Positions 17,966 to 26,127 are shown, counted from the first letter of the stretch. The stretch: 26,127 nucleotides of DNA from Chara braunii (GCA_003427395.1 BFEA01000042.1:3605127-3631253); one strand, 5' to 3'. Translations and numbers: made by a program. Notes: generated by a model not told the origin, from the letters alone.

Positions 17966-18050
17966 TTTGTATTGTATGTTTTCGTTTTATGGAGTGGAGC
18001 CATGGGTACGGTGTGAGTTCAACCTATTCTCTTTATCTTTTACTTTGAAC

Positions 18051-18091
18051 AAAAAAACAGTGACCTAAAAAAAAAAAAAAAACAGTGACCT
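18051..18091. repeat. Poly(A) insertion flanked by direct repeats
   Basis: ACAGTGACCT at 18057-18066 recurs at 18082-18091, each copy preceded by at least seven A (the shared unit is up to 16 bp). The extra material is only A residues. It resembles the other poly(A)-only insertions, but slippage or local duplication is harder to exclude because the flank itself is A-rich. Confidence 0.5.
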
Positions 18092-18262
18092 CTACTCAGT
18101 TACCAAGCCAGAAGTGTTATTTGCAATTTGGCTGATTAGGTTGCTCCCATAACTGAAAATAGTTTCAATTCCCCCCTGAAATTAAACCACCAGTACTTCC
18201 GAAGACACTGGTGCATTAACGGCCAGCCATCGCTATAGTGTCGTGACAAATTGTTTCACCTT
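18092..18262. other. Short non-coding stretch
   Basis: No gene; contains the minimal MITE derivative at 18182-18219. Confidence 0.5.
18182..18219. mobile_element. Minimal 38-bp MITE derivative (two termini only)
   Basis: TTAAACCACCAGTACTTCC is followed at once by the inverted end GAAGACACTGGTGCATTAA. The left end equals the terminal inverted repeat of the 148-bp MITEs and the right end is a diverged inverted copy; TTAA lies at both ends. The whole interior is missing. Confidence 0.6.
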
Positions 18263-18510
18263 TCAAATAAATATAGCCGACCGCGCAGGGCCCTTGTCTT
18301 CATTAATTCTTCTCCATTGGTCCTCTTTAGGATCGAGGTGATGTCTGAACCGCACTCTGTACTGCATCTGCAGTTTTGGATGACGTCCCCTTCCGGGAGG
18401 CTTGGGCATAGGCAGAAGCTTGTGCTCAATGATTTCATCAATGTCCACGTGTCCATCCATGCTTGGGGCAGCATAGATCTTCTGGTGGGAAGCCTATCAG
18501 TCTCAGAAAA
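18263..18510 (-). pseudogene. Possible chromodomain end of a Ty3/gypsy polyprotein
   Basis: The minus strand encodes MDGHVDIDEIIEHKLLP, then a basic linker, then MQYRVRFRHHLDPKEDQW and RRINEDKGPA before the stop at 18263. The pattern (xxEIIxHK, a YxVRF strand, a conserved Trp) resembles the chromodomain that ends the integrase of chromovirus-type LTR retrotransposons. Upstream sequence in other frames (LTRRSML-like text around 18480-18510) may be the preceding integrase tail, frameshifted. No LTR, RT or protease is present. Confidence 0.35.
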
Positions 18511-19020
18511 AGGAGCAAGTTTGGAGGCGCTAGAGTGGAGTGATCTACGCTTCCATATCATCCATAGCGTGGTGAGTCTTAACCATACATGCAAGTGGAC
18601 GTCGTCCGCTGATTCACGGACGGCTGGCGCACAAGCGCACCCCGACAGTACGACGCACGACCTGTGGGGCGCACGGAGCCCAAAAAAAAAACTCATTAAA
18701 AAGAAAAACTTATTGTCGATTCATCCCTCAGCCGCCCCCCCAGCAAAAATCGTTTCGGGGCCGAGGGAAATTTTTTGCGGGCCGCGCTCGAAACAATTTC
18801 GAATTTTGGTTTTGGGTGGGGGGGCCTGTTTGTCGGTGTGAGCAGGTCAACAGCGGTTGTTCTGTCGTTGTCCTCGAGCCGCCTCCGATCCGCGTCGTTA
18901 CGAAGTGCCATTCATTCGCCTCACCCGCCACGAGCAGTGCTCAGCTCCCCTTGCGCTTGGAAGTTCGACTGTTGTTGAGGCCGAGCTCTGGAGCGACCAT
19001 CGCCTGCAACCGCCCTCCAA
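18511..19020 (+). other. Probable 5' leader of the hAT element ending in a splice donor
   Basis: No coding homology. It ends in CCCTCCAAG|GTGAGTG (junction about 19020/19021), a near-perfect plant-type splice donor in transposase orientation. If the donor is used, this stretch (or part of it) is a non-coding first exon. The start of the element is not identifiable: I could not find a matching pair of hAT terminal inverted repeats. Confidence 0.4.
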
Positions 19021-21152
19021 GGTGAGTGTTCACCAGGCCTCCTGCCTTCCCTCGAACTCACCTCCTCCTCCTCCTCCTCCTCCTCCTCCTCCTCCACATC
19101 TTCCTCCTCCTCCACATCTTCCTCCTCTTCCTCCTCCTCCTCCTCCTCCTCCACATCTTTCTCCTCCTCCACATCCTCCTCCTCCTCCTCCTCCACTCCT
19201 CGTTCATCTGTCCTCCTCGTTCATCTCTCTTCCTCCACATTTCCCTCCTCGTCAAGGTCTCGTCAACGTCTCTTAAGTAAACTTAGTAACTTAGTAAACT
19301 ACTAAACTTTGAATAACCGTTGGAATGTCGTCGTCTTCCATATGCGGACTGCAAGGTTTTATGCGGACTGCCACGTGTACTTTCAACTTCTAAGTTCGAA
19401 CTTTCGTGGTATCTCCTCCTTATCTCATCGTCCTCCTCCTTTGCTCCTCGTCGTTGTCCATCACTCCTCCTCCCTACCTCCTCTCCTCCGTCTCTTTTTC
19501 ATCCCTCGTCGTCCATCTTTTGTCCGTCATCTTTCTTCCTCCACCTCTTCCTCCATCTCCCGTCCTCCATTCTCCATTCCTCCACCTCTTCCTCCATCTC
19601 CCGTCCTCCATTCTCCATCTCTCCTCCTCCACCTCTCAGCCTCTTTTTCACGGCTTCGTCAACCTTTACGGTCATGGGAACTTTGAAGTCCCAAACTGGC
19701 ATGGTATCTCCTCCTCATCGCGTCGTTGTCCTCCTCCTCCTCCTCCCCCTCCGCCATCCCTTCTCCTCCTGACCTTGTCCTCCTCCTCCTCCTCCTCCTC
19801 CACATCTTCCTCCTCCTCCACATCTTTCTCCATCTCCACATCTTCCTCCCCCTCCTCCTCCTCCTCCTCCTCCTCCTCCTGCACTCCTCCTCCTCCACTC
19901 CTCCACTCCTCGTTCATATGTCCTCCTCGTTCATCTCTCCTCCTCCACGTTTCCCTCCTCATCAAGGTCTCGTCAACGTTTCTTACGTAAACTTAGTAAA
20001 GTACTAAACTTTGAATAACGGTTGGAATATCGTTGTCTCCCATATGCGGACTGCAAGGTGTGATGCCGACTGCCACGTGTCACAGCTTCGTCACTTTTTT
20101 TTCTTTTTTTTAATGGCAACTTTCAACTTCGAAGTTCGAACTTTCGTGGTATCTCCTCCTTATCTCATTGTCCTCCTCCTTTGCTCCTCGTCATTGTCCA
20201 TCTCTCCTCCTCCCTACCTCCTCCTCCTCCGTCTCTTTTTCATCCCTCTTCGTCCATCTTTCTTCCTCCACCCTTCCTCCATCTCCTGTCCTCCATTCTC
20301 CATCTCTCCTCCTCCACCTCTCAGCCTCTTTTTCACGGCTTCGTCAACCTTTACGGTCACAGGAACTTTGAAGTCCCGAACTGGCATGGTAACTACTCCT
20401 CATCGTGTTGTTGTCCTCCTCCTCCTCCTCCCCCTCCGCCATCCCTTCTCCTCCTGACCTCCTTGTCCTCCTCCCCCTTCATCTCTCATCCTCCATGTCC
20501 TCCTCTTCCTCCTCCATCTCCTCTTTTTGTTGTCATGGCCTCAGCACTTGTTTTTTTTTTTGTTTTTTTTGTTTTTTTTTTGGATCGAAACATGGAACAT
20601 TGGAACTGCAATGGTGCCTCCTCCTCCTTCAGATATCCTACTCCTACTCCTCCTTCTCGATCTCTCCACCTCACCTTCTCCTCCCCCTCCTCCTCTTCGT
20701 CCTCCTCCTCCTCCATCCCTAGTCGTCGTCAAGGTCTCGCCATCTTTTCTGATGTGAACTTCCGACTTAACTGGTATCTCCTCCTCCACCCCTCCCCATC
20801 CATCTTTTCTCCACCCTTTCTCCTCGTCCTCGTCCTCCACTCCACCTTGTCCACCTTTACTCCATCTCTCCATCTCTCCTCCTTCATCCCCCTCCATCTT
20901 TCCTACTCAATTTCTGCATCTCTCCTCCTCCACCTTCCATCCTTCTTTTCACGGCTCGGACGATTTTGTTTCTCACGGGAACTTCGAACTCTTGAACTGG
21001 CGTGGTATCTCCTCCTCCTCCTCCTCCTCCTCCATCCCAAGGTCTCGCCAGGTTTTCTGATGTGAACTTCCAAGTTGACTGGTATCTCCTCCTCCACCCC
21101 TCCCCGTCCATCTTTCATCCGCCACCGAAGTGCTAATTTCATGGAGTTTTAG
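19021..21152 (+). repeat. 2.1-kb CCT-rich pyrimidine array, possible 5' intron of the transposase gene
   Basis: The plus strand is almost continuously C/T with many (CCT)n blocks. A donor-like GTGAGT opens it at 19021. A branch-site-like GCTAAT at about 21131 and the acceptor-like TTTTAG at 21147-21152 would close it, just 62 bp before the transposase ATG. Long 'proteins' read across it (poly-Glu/Arg on the minus strand, poly-Pro/Ser/Leu on the plus strand) are simple-repeat artefacts. Confidence 0.55.
19197..20470 (+). repeat. Two tandem macro-units of about 700 bp inside the array
   Basis: The block from about 19197 (CTCGTTCATCTGTCCTCC, then GTCTCGTCAACG, ACTAAACTTTGAATAAC, CATATGCGGACTGCAAGG and CCATCCCTTCTCCTCCTGAC) recurs from about 19906. 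Offsets are about 710 bp at the start and 685 bp at the end because of internal indels. A shorter block (TCTGATGTGAACTTCC...ACTGGTATCTCCTCCTCC) is further duplicated at about 20749 and 21053. Confidence 0.75.
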
Positions 21153-21213
21153 GGAGGTTAGTGTGGTAGGAGGGGGTCTAGCGTGGTAGGAGGTGGTGCC
21201 AAGTTTTGAGACG

Positions 21214-23283
21214 ATGTGGGATGAGGCTGATTTCCCGGTTGCTGTCCGACGGTTCCCCCCGTCTGCGGGTCAGAATGGCGAGTACCAAGTACACTTCTGC
21301 TATGGTAAAGCGGCATTGCAACGTGGATGGGGTCGCAGGGAAAGATCCAAAAAGGGTGGCAAATGTTGGGTCTGCAAGTACTGCGATTTGAAATTCTTGG
21401 GCAGCCTGAACCATGTCAAGGAACATTACTCAAAGGGAACCTGTGCGGCGGAGCAGAGCAGGAAGGTTTTCACAGATGAAGAAAAAGAAGCAAGGAAGCA
21501 GGGGTTGAGACAGGCTCTGGCTGACGTGGCGATGGCAAATGGCGACAACAGTCTTCCTAGTGGATCTAGTTTGGCTACTGCACCAACGGCTGTGGAGAAT
21601 GTGGGTAGGGGCATGGGAAAAGGGGGTGCAGCATCCGACACGCGACGATCCGCTTCATCTGTGCAGCAAATGGTGTTGGAGGAGACGGACAGCATCTTCA
21701 CGAAGAACGAGATGACGTCAAGGAAGGTCGACAACTGGATGACCTGCACGAACCAACCTCTCAATATGGTGGAGAATGAAATTTACCTTGACATGGTAAA
21801 TGCTATACCGAATGCCCATCCCTCATGGCGGATGCACAGCAGGGAGGCCGCAAGGAATGGTAGACTGGATGGCCAGAACAAGAGGTGCATCGAGGATGTG
21901 CGGATGATTGCAAAGAAGTGGGAGAGAACAGGGTGTATGGTGCAGATGGATGGGTGGTCCGATAGGCGAGGGAGACCGCACATCAATGTGATGGTCTCCT
22001 CCCCTATAGGGACCGTCTTTTGGAGGTCCATTTGTGTAGAAGGGAAGGAGAAGGACTCCACAGCGTACTACAACATCCTGGATGCTGCGATCCAGGACAT
22101 TGGACCCAAGAGTGTGATCGGGGTGATCATGGACAATGCTAGAGTTTGCGTCAAGGCGGGGAAGCTTGTTGAAAAAAAGTACCCTTGGATCTTCAGGGTT
22201 GGTTGCACAGCGCATTCCCTCGACCTTGCATTGGAGGACTTCGACAAGCGCATTGGATGGTTTTCCAGGACGGTCAAGAGAGCAAACGAGTTGGGGAAGT
22301 TCATCATGAACCACGACAAGGTTCGTGCATTCTTCCTTGAACGTTCTGGCGGGGCACAAATAAAGAGGCAAGGAGTGACAAGATTCGCAACGAATATTAT
22401 CATGCTGCAGTCCCTTTTGGACCGAAAGAATGCCCTCAAACTTGTCGCAGGTGCGAAGGGCTGGGTGTCTAGCATGGTGCGGACTGATCTGCGGTCCAAC
22501 TTTGAGAAAGCCACGGCCACTATCCTTGACGAGAGGTTTTGGGACGATGTTGAGAAGTCCGTCAAAGCCACGGAGACTATTGTGAAGTTATTGGGGATGG
22601 TGGACGGTCCAGGGGCCACCATCAGCAAGGTTAATCATCATATGGACGCCGTGGTGGAGGGAATCAGGACGTTGGAAGTCCTTACGGACTTTGGGAAAGC
22701 GGAAGTGGAATCGATCCTCATGGATCCATGGGCATTCATGACGTCGGAACTGCATTGTGCAGCAACGTTCTTGGATCCGGAGTTTCGTGCACAGTTTGCG
22801 ATCCACGGTACAGAGATCCGGGCAGGGTTCAACATATGGTTGTACACATGGGCCTCGTCGGACGATTTGAAGGACATCAGTTGGCAAGTGGATGACTGGG
22901 TTCGCATGAAGGGGGCATTGGGGTCGAGAGAGGCATTGGATGGCGCGCGATTGAAGACCCCGTCCATGTGGTGGGACTCGTTCGGGTCGCGCTTGAACCT
23001 CCTGCAGCCCCAAGCGATCAAGCTGTTAGGACAGGCAAGCTCGTCTGCTGCTTGTGAGCGCAATTGGAGCTTGCACAAACTCATTTTCGGCAGGAGGAGA
23101 ACGAAGTTGCTGTCGGGCCGTCTCGCCAAGCTTGTGTACAATAATTGGAATCTCCACCTGCAGTGGAGACAAGAGAAGGGGGCTGGCGAAGACGATGTCC
23201 ACATCCCGTGGATGGAGGAATTACCGGATGCAGAGAACAAGGCGAAGCAGAGCGCTATTATAACGAGTGGGTGCAGAAAGTAA
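21214..23283 (+). CDS. hAT-family transposase (BED finger, DUF659, C-terminal dimerisation)
   Basis: ATG at 21214 gives 689 codons; a GTG seven codons earlier is in frame but less likely. Residues 51-77 form a BED-type zinc finger (C54-x2-C57, H67, H71). Residues 240-340 are the DUF659/hAT core: first catalytic Asp in QMDGWSD (D246), second in IMDNA (D307), then the CxxH motif CTAHSLDL (C331, H334). Near the end, ASSSAACERNWS (E615) and VYNNWNLHLQ are the hAT dimerisation motif carrying the expected catalytic Glu. The family cuts and pastes DNA in the nucleus with 8-bp target duplications. All key residues are present and the core is open, unlike everything else here. The last ten codons are out of frame relative to the tail that follows. 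Confidence 0.85.
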   Translation: MWDEADFPVAVRRFPPSAGQNGEYQVHFCYGKAALQRGWGRRERSKKGGKCWVCKYCDLKFLGSLNHVKEHYSKGTCAAEQSRKVFTDEEKEARKQGLRQALADVAMANGDNSLPSGSSLATAPTAVENVGRGMGKGGAASDTRRSASSVQQMVLEETDSIFTKNEMTSRKVDNWMTCTNQPLNMVENEIYLDMVNAIPNAHPSWRMHSREAARNGRLDGQNKRCIEDVRMIAKKWERTGCMVQMDGWSDRRGRPHINVMVSSPIGTVFWRSICVEGKEKDSTAYYNILDAAIQDIGPKSVIGVIMDNARVCVKAGKLVEKKYPWIFRVGCTAHSLDLALEDFDKRIGWFSRTVKRANELGKFIMNHDKVRAFFLERSGGAQIKRQGVTRFATNIIMLQSLLDRKNALKLVAGAKGWVSSMVRTDLRSNFEKATATILDERFWDDVEKSVKATETIVKLLGMVDGPGATISKVNHHMDAVVEGIRTLEVLTDFGKAEVESILMDPWAFMTSELHCAATFLDPEFRAQFAIHGTEIRAGFNIWLYTWASSDDLKDISWQVDDWVRMKGALGSREALDGARLKTPSMWWDSFGSRLNLLQPQAIKLLGQASSSAACERNWSLHKLIFGRRRTKLLSGRLAKLVYNNWNLHLQWRQEKGAGEDDVHIPWMEELPDAENKAKQSAIITSGCRK

Positions 23284-24157
23284 AGGCGAGCACCGGGGAT
23301 ACGGAGGCTGGCGCAGAGGGTGATAGCGATGTCATTGCAGAGCTAAACGATGAAGGTGATCTGCCTTTGGCAAGGAGATGGGTGCGCAATGACTGACTTG
23401 ACGACATGATGGACGAAGAGGATGACATCGCTCATATTGAGAACTATACGAACGAGTGGCAGTTCTGCACTGCACCTGGGAGGCATAGAGAGCGCTTGTT
23501 GAGGAGGAGATCAGAGCACGAGCGACTAGACCCCTAGTGGAGTACAACGTCGAGGAGCGAGAGCGCGCATTGCGGGCACGAGAGACAGGCAATTGGGTGC
23601 AAGGTAGATGCCCAGGGGGCAGCAGCGGAGCAAAACGACAGCAGCAACAACATGCTGCTGAAGTCCGTGCTGCGGAAAAGCGCCCGGCCGAAGAACAGCT
23701 TTCGCCGCCGAAGAAGAAGAAGAGAGGACGCCCCACCAATGTCGAAGTGGCCGAGAGGAAAAAAGCGGAGAAGGCTGCGAAGAAGGCTGCAGTGGCAGAG
23801 AAAGCTGCTAAGAAAGCAGCAAGGAGAGCAGCAGCGAGAGCTTCTAAGAAAGCTGCCAGGAGAGCGGCTGCTGCATCTCCGGATGCCCCGACATCCTCCC
23901 GCCTGGTCACAAAGGAGGCAACGAAACATGGGGGGAAGCGGACGGCGGTGATCCTCGATGATGACGAGTGTGAAGAATCGTCCTCTTGTTCATCATCATC
24001 GTCGTCGCCATCTTCACCTTCTGCATAATCTGCAAGTGGGGAAGATCAATGTGAGGACCATGTTGGGAGTGAAGAAGAAGGGGGCGAGGATCAGGGGAGT
24101 GAGGAATTGGTGACAAAATTGTCGATGGAGGTGGACAAGGGTAGATTGGGTGAGTGA
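23244..24157 (+). pseudogene. Frameshifted C-terminal tail of the hAT transposase with AT-hook-like motif
   Basis: A one-frame shift at about 23240-23244 moves the reading from PDAENKA to EAERYYNEWVQKVKA, which continues to a TGA at 23394 and beyond (LDDMMDEEDDIAHIENY). A second shift near 23470-23505 leads into VEYNVEERERALRARE, then KKKKRGRPTNVE (an AT-hook-like RGRP core, at about 23711-23740), then a long Ala/Lys/Arg repeat. A TAA at 24026 interrupts the frame, after which an acidic stretch (EDQCEDHVGSEEEGGED) runs to TGA at 24155-24157. The tail would add roughly 300 residues. It may be true C-terminal coding sequence now broken; RNA editing or splicing repair is not excluded. Confidence 0.6.
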
Positions 24158-24196
24158 CACTGGTTGTGCTTTTTGGATGGTGTCGCTTCTAGACTC

Positions 24197-24219
24197 CAAA
24201 TGAGCATGATGCTCATTTG
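24197..24219. repeat. 23-nt perfect dyad
   Basis: CAAATGAGCAT, one G, then ATGCTCATTTG: an 11-bp perfect inverted repeat with a one-base centre, 40 bp after the last stop of the transposase tail. It could be a 3' UTR hairpin or a protein-binding palindrome. Confidence 0.7.
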
Positions 24220-24461
24220 ATTAACTTCGAGGTTTCAATATTTATGGACAACACTGCACTTTTTCTGCTTTCTTCTCTTTGCTACTTTGCAAGTTTGCAC
24301 GTGTTTGCACTTTACTGTTGTTCTGTTTTGTGTTCAGTTTCGTTTGCTGCTTGCAGGTTCGATGATGACGCAGTGTTTCTGCGTCGACAGCAACTACCAG
24401 GTGCGTTATANATCATCCCCNCCTCACAGTGCTTTCAAAAAAAAAAAAAAAAAAAAAAATT
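24220..24461 (+). other. Likely 3' flank of the hAT gene; ambiguous bases and A23
   Basis: No coding sequence. A stretch resembling a short exon (acceptor TGCTTGCAG before 24358, donor CCAG|GTGCGT at about 24400) is present. Unresolved bases stand at 24411 and 24421, followed by A23 at 24437-24459. Assembly quality is doubtful here. Confidence 0.4.
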
Positions 24462-24665
24462 CCGGACAGGACCGGACGGGGGATTGGACCTCCCCGCACA
24501 GTTCGCGGACAAAACCGCACCGGACGGGCGATGGCCCTACCGGACAGCGTGCGGCTCGGTGCGGCCCTGTCCGGTAGGGGTACGGGCCTGTAGGCCAGAC
24601 GGGAAGGTCCCGACCCGGACCCCGTACAGCGGACCGGACCGTGCGGCGCACGGTACGGTTGCAAG
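24462..24665. repeat. GC-rich cluster of CCGGAC words with a 13-bp hairpin
   Basis: CCGGAC or its complement GTCCGG occurs about seven times within 200 bp. CCCTACCGGACAG (24535-24547) and CTGTCCGGTAGGG (24567-24579) form a perfect 13-bp stem with a 19-nt loop. Repeated short words near one end would fit the subterminal binding sites of hAT elements, but no matching cluster was found on the 5' side. Confidence 0.5.
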
Positions 24666-25062
24666 TATGGTCTCAACATGTGGAAAAACGAGATTTCGAA
24701 CCCTTGCCATGCTTGTGTGAGCAGTGCTCTCTGTCTTCCGAACAAATTGCGCGAAGTTCTTGCTGGAACCCGGGCGCCTCTCGCACCGACGCAGAAAAGC
24801 CTCAAATTTTTTTCCCGTGCCGCCGCCCTATTCCAAACTTGCCAACTTCTTTTTAGGCGGTCCGCAATTTTAATTGGGGAGGGTCCGGTAGGTCCCATTT
24901 TGTAGGGTTTCTTTTTTTGGACTCTGGCCGCCGATCTGCATCGCTCGACAGCGCGCACTGATCCAGTCATCTCTTCTTCTTCTTCTTCTTCTTCTTCAGA
25001 ACCTTCTTCTTTCTTCTTTTTCTCTTTCTTTGTTTCTTTCTCTTCTTCTTCTTAACCTCCCT
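24666..25062. other. No gene recognised; CTT microsatellite
   Basis: No protein or RNA gene seen. A (CTT)n tract lies at 24970-24998, followed by more T/C-rich sequence. Confidence 0.5.
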
Positions 25063-25290
25063 CCTCCCTCCTCTGATGTGGCGCTCCTCCCTTTTTCTTC
25101 TTCTTAACCTCCCTCCTCCCTCCTCTGACGTGGCGCTCCTTCATCACCTCACCCCTCCCTCCTCTGACGTGGCGCTCCTCCGTCCTCCCTCCCTCCTCTG
25201 ATGTGGCGCTTCTCCCTCCTCTCTCTGACTTGGCGCTCCTTCGTCCTCCCTCCTCCCTCCTCCCTCCTTCCTTTGAGGTGGCGCTCCACC
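25063..25290 (+). repeat. Six irregular copies of TGACGTGGCGCTCC
   Basis: TGAYGTGGCGCTYC or a close variant occurs at 25074, 25126, 25165, 25199, 25226 and 25274, separated by CCTCCCTCC-type spacers of 13-38 bp. The core TGACGTGGC resembles bZIP (ACGT-core) binding sites, but repeat expansion alone could explain the cluster. Confidence 0.7.
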
Positions 25291-25565
25291 ACAGGGGGGA
25301 CACGGCAGCTGCTGTACCCCCACACCCTGCAAACGGACAGTCGACAATTCAGACCCCTCCTGCACACCCTCCTCCACCCCCCAACACACAAATCGACATG
25401 CATGAAAATAAAAAAAGAGGCCAGATTTGGGCACTACTCCGAACACGCAGCACGGTCTGGCAGCGAAAAAAAGACAAAAAAAGAACGGCCGGGCACCCCG
25501 GGAAAGCTAGACCACAGCCATCCAATGGCAGGCTCCAATCGGGAAGGTGCTGCTATCACCCTCTA
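25291..25565. other. No feature recognised
   Basis: Overlapping short frames on both strands, none recognisable. No repeats of note. Confidence 0.45.
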
Positions 25566-25941
25566 GGTTACCTACCATTTCGTCAACATGGGCATTTTTT
25601 ATTTTTTGAACGAAATTGAAACTGACTTTTTCCGACTTTTTTGGCCGAAAACTCGTCTAAATTGGCTGATCCTGAGGTCCAGCGTTTTTAAAACGCTGGA
25701 CCCCCCGCATGTATCTGGACCTAGCTCGAGACCAGATGCATCCATGCAGTCCCCCCTGGATGTACATGGTCTCAAGCTTAGTCCTGACACATCCAGGGGG
25801 TCCAACGTTTAAAAAACGCCAGACCCTCAGGAGCAGCAAATTTAGACGAGTTTTCGGCCAAAAAAGTTGAAAAAACTCAGTTTCAATTTCGTTCAAAAAA
25901 CAAAAATGTCCATTTTGACAAAATGGCAGTTGTAGGTGGCC
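25566..25941. mobile_element. 376-bp foldback element (near-complete inverted repeat)
   Basis: The left arm from about 25566 and the reverse complement of the right arm to about 25941 agree along most of their length: TTTTTTGAACGAAATTGAAA, TTTTTTGGCCGAAAACTCGT, then CTAAATT, then GCGTTTTT...AACG, GGACCCCC and GAGACCA...CATCC. The axis lies near 25750. Within the left arm, GGTCCAGCGTTTT...AAAACGCTGGACC is itself a hairpin. No coding capacity and no clear target-site duplication. It fits a foldback or MULE-type non-autonomous DNA element; the transcript would fold into one long hairpin. Confidence 0.75.
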
Positions 25942-25955
25942 GACAAGAGATCTTA

Positions 25956-25994
<39 letters not shown>

Positions 25995-26127
25995 TCATAT
26001 ATATATATATATATATCGTCAAATAGAACTGCCCGGTAAACCGTAGGCAGAGAGGGAGAAGAGGACAACAAACGAGGGGCCGTGACAAACTGTTTCGTCA
26101 TATATATCGTCACAAACAGAACTGCCC
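25942..26127. repeat. AT microsatellite with CGTC interruptions and a terminal direct repeat
   Basis: (AT)n at about 25958-25992 and 25997-26016 is interrupted by CGTC. CGTCAAATAGAACTGCCC at 26017 recurs as CGTCACAAACAGAACTGCCC at 26108, cut by the window end, which suggests a tandem unit of about 91 bp continuing outside. Confidence 0.65.

Noticed and set aside
19026-19898. Glu/Arg-rich and Pro/Ser/Leu-rich proteins
   Set aside because: They arise from reading (CCT)n/(AGG)n in six frames; no other sequence complexity.
21823-23240. Antisense frames opposite the transposase
   Set aside because: They are shadows of a long GC-balanced coding frame with conserved domains on the plus strand.
23332-23929. 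Ala/Ser-rich minus-strand protein
   Set aside because: Reverse reading of the Ala/Lys/Arg repeat of the transposase tail.
24413-24970. 185-codon minus frame
   Set aside because: It runs through an ambiguous base, a poly(A) tract and a GC-rich palindromic cluster; its composition reflects repeats.
25063-25290. CRISPR array
   Set aside because: Short irregular motif with low-complexity spacers of unequal length in a eukaryotic setting.

Overview
The window looks like nuclear DNA of a plant-lineage eukaryote made almost entirely of repeats. I see no intact host gene. Evidence for a eukaryotic nuclear origin: several non-LTR retrotransposons (LINEs) with poly(A) tails, a tRNA-derived SINE, a hAT transposase gene with a likely spliced 5' leader, a 25S rRNA 3' end followed by spacer repeats, and a mitochondrial cox2 first exon ending at a group II intron-like junction. 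The cox2 wording and the style of the LINE and hAT proteins suggest a streptophyte alga (Chara-like), but that is inference from memory and was not tested.

Layout. 1-1790: a tRNA-headed SINE (224-563), a minus-strand LINE fragment (about 1092-1215) split by a tiny A-rich insertion, simple repeats and a retroelement tail. 1788-2449: rDNA fragment (25S 3' end, then three 120-bp spacer repeats). 2540-6505: 5'-truncated plus-strand LINE ending in A29. 6788-9350: an older plus-strand LINE relic whose collinear pieces (RT, thumb, zinc region, C-terminus, 3' tail) are separated by two MITEs of the same 148-bp family, a minus-strand SINE-like copy and two pure poly(T) insertions flanked by direct repeats. 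9351-10590: no gene recognised. 10591-17330: nearly complete minus-strand LINE with ORF1, endonuclease, RT and zinc-binding C-terminus, all broken. 17536-17965: nuclear copy of mitochondrial DNA (cox2 exon 1 plus intron start). 18182-18219: minimal 38-bp MITE derivative. 18263-18510: possible chromodomain end of a Ty3/gypsy element. 18700-24660: hAT-type element with a 5' leader, a 2.1-kb pyrimidine-strand array that may be an intron, a 689-codon transposase and a frameshifted basic/acidic tail. 25063-25290: short tandem motifs. 25566-25941: long foldback element. 25958-26127: AT microsatellite.

How the parts relate. Three LINE copies and several SINE-like copies share the same 3' tail motif (GGACCCGTTTTCCAGCAGGT, then CCCCACCAATAGATGGAGCC), so the LINE probably mobilises the SINE by recognising this tail. 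The same machinery may have made the poly(A)-only micro-insertions; at two of them, removing the insert and one flanking repeat restores the LINE reading frame. The MITEs insert at TTAA and two of the three lie inside LINE relics, giving a relative order of events. Apart from the hAT transposase core, every coding region here is visibly damaged.
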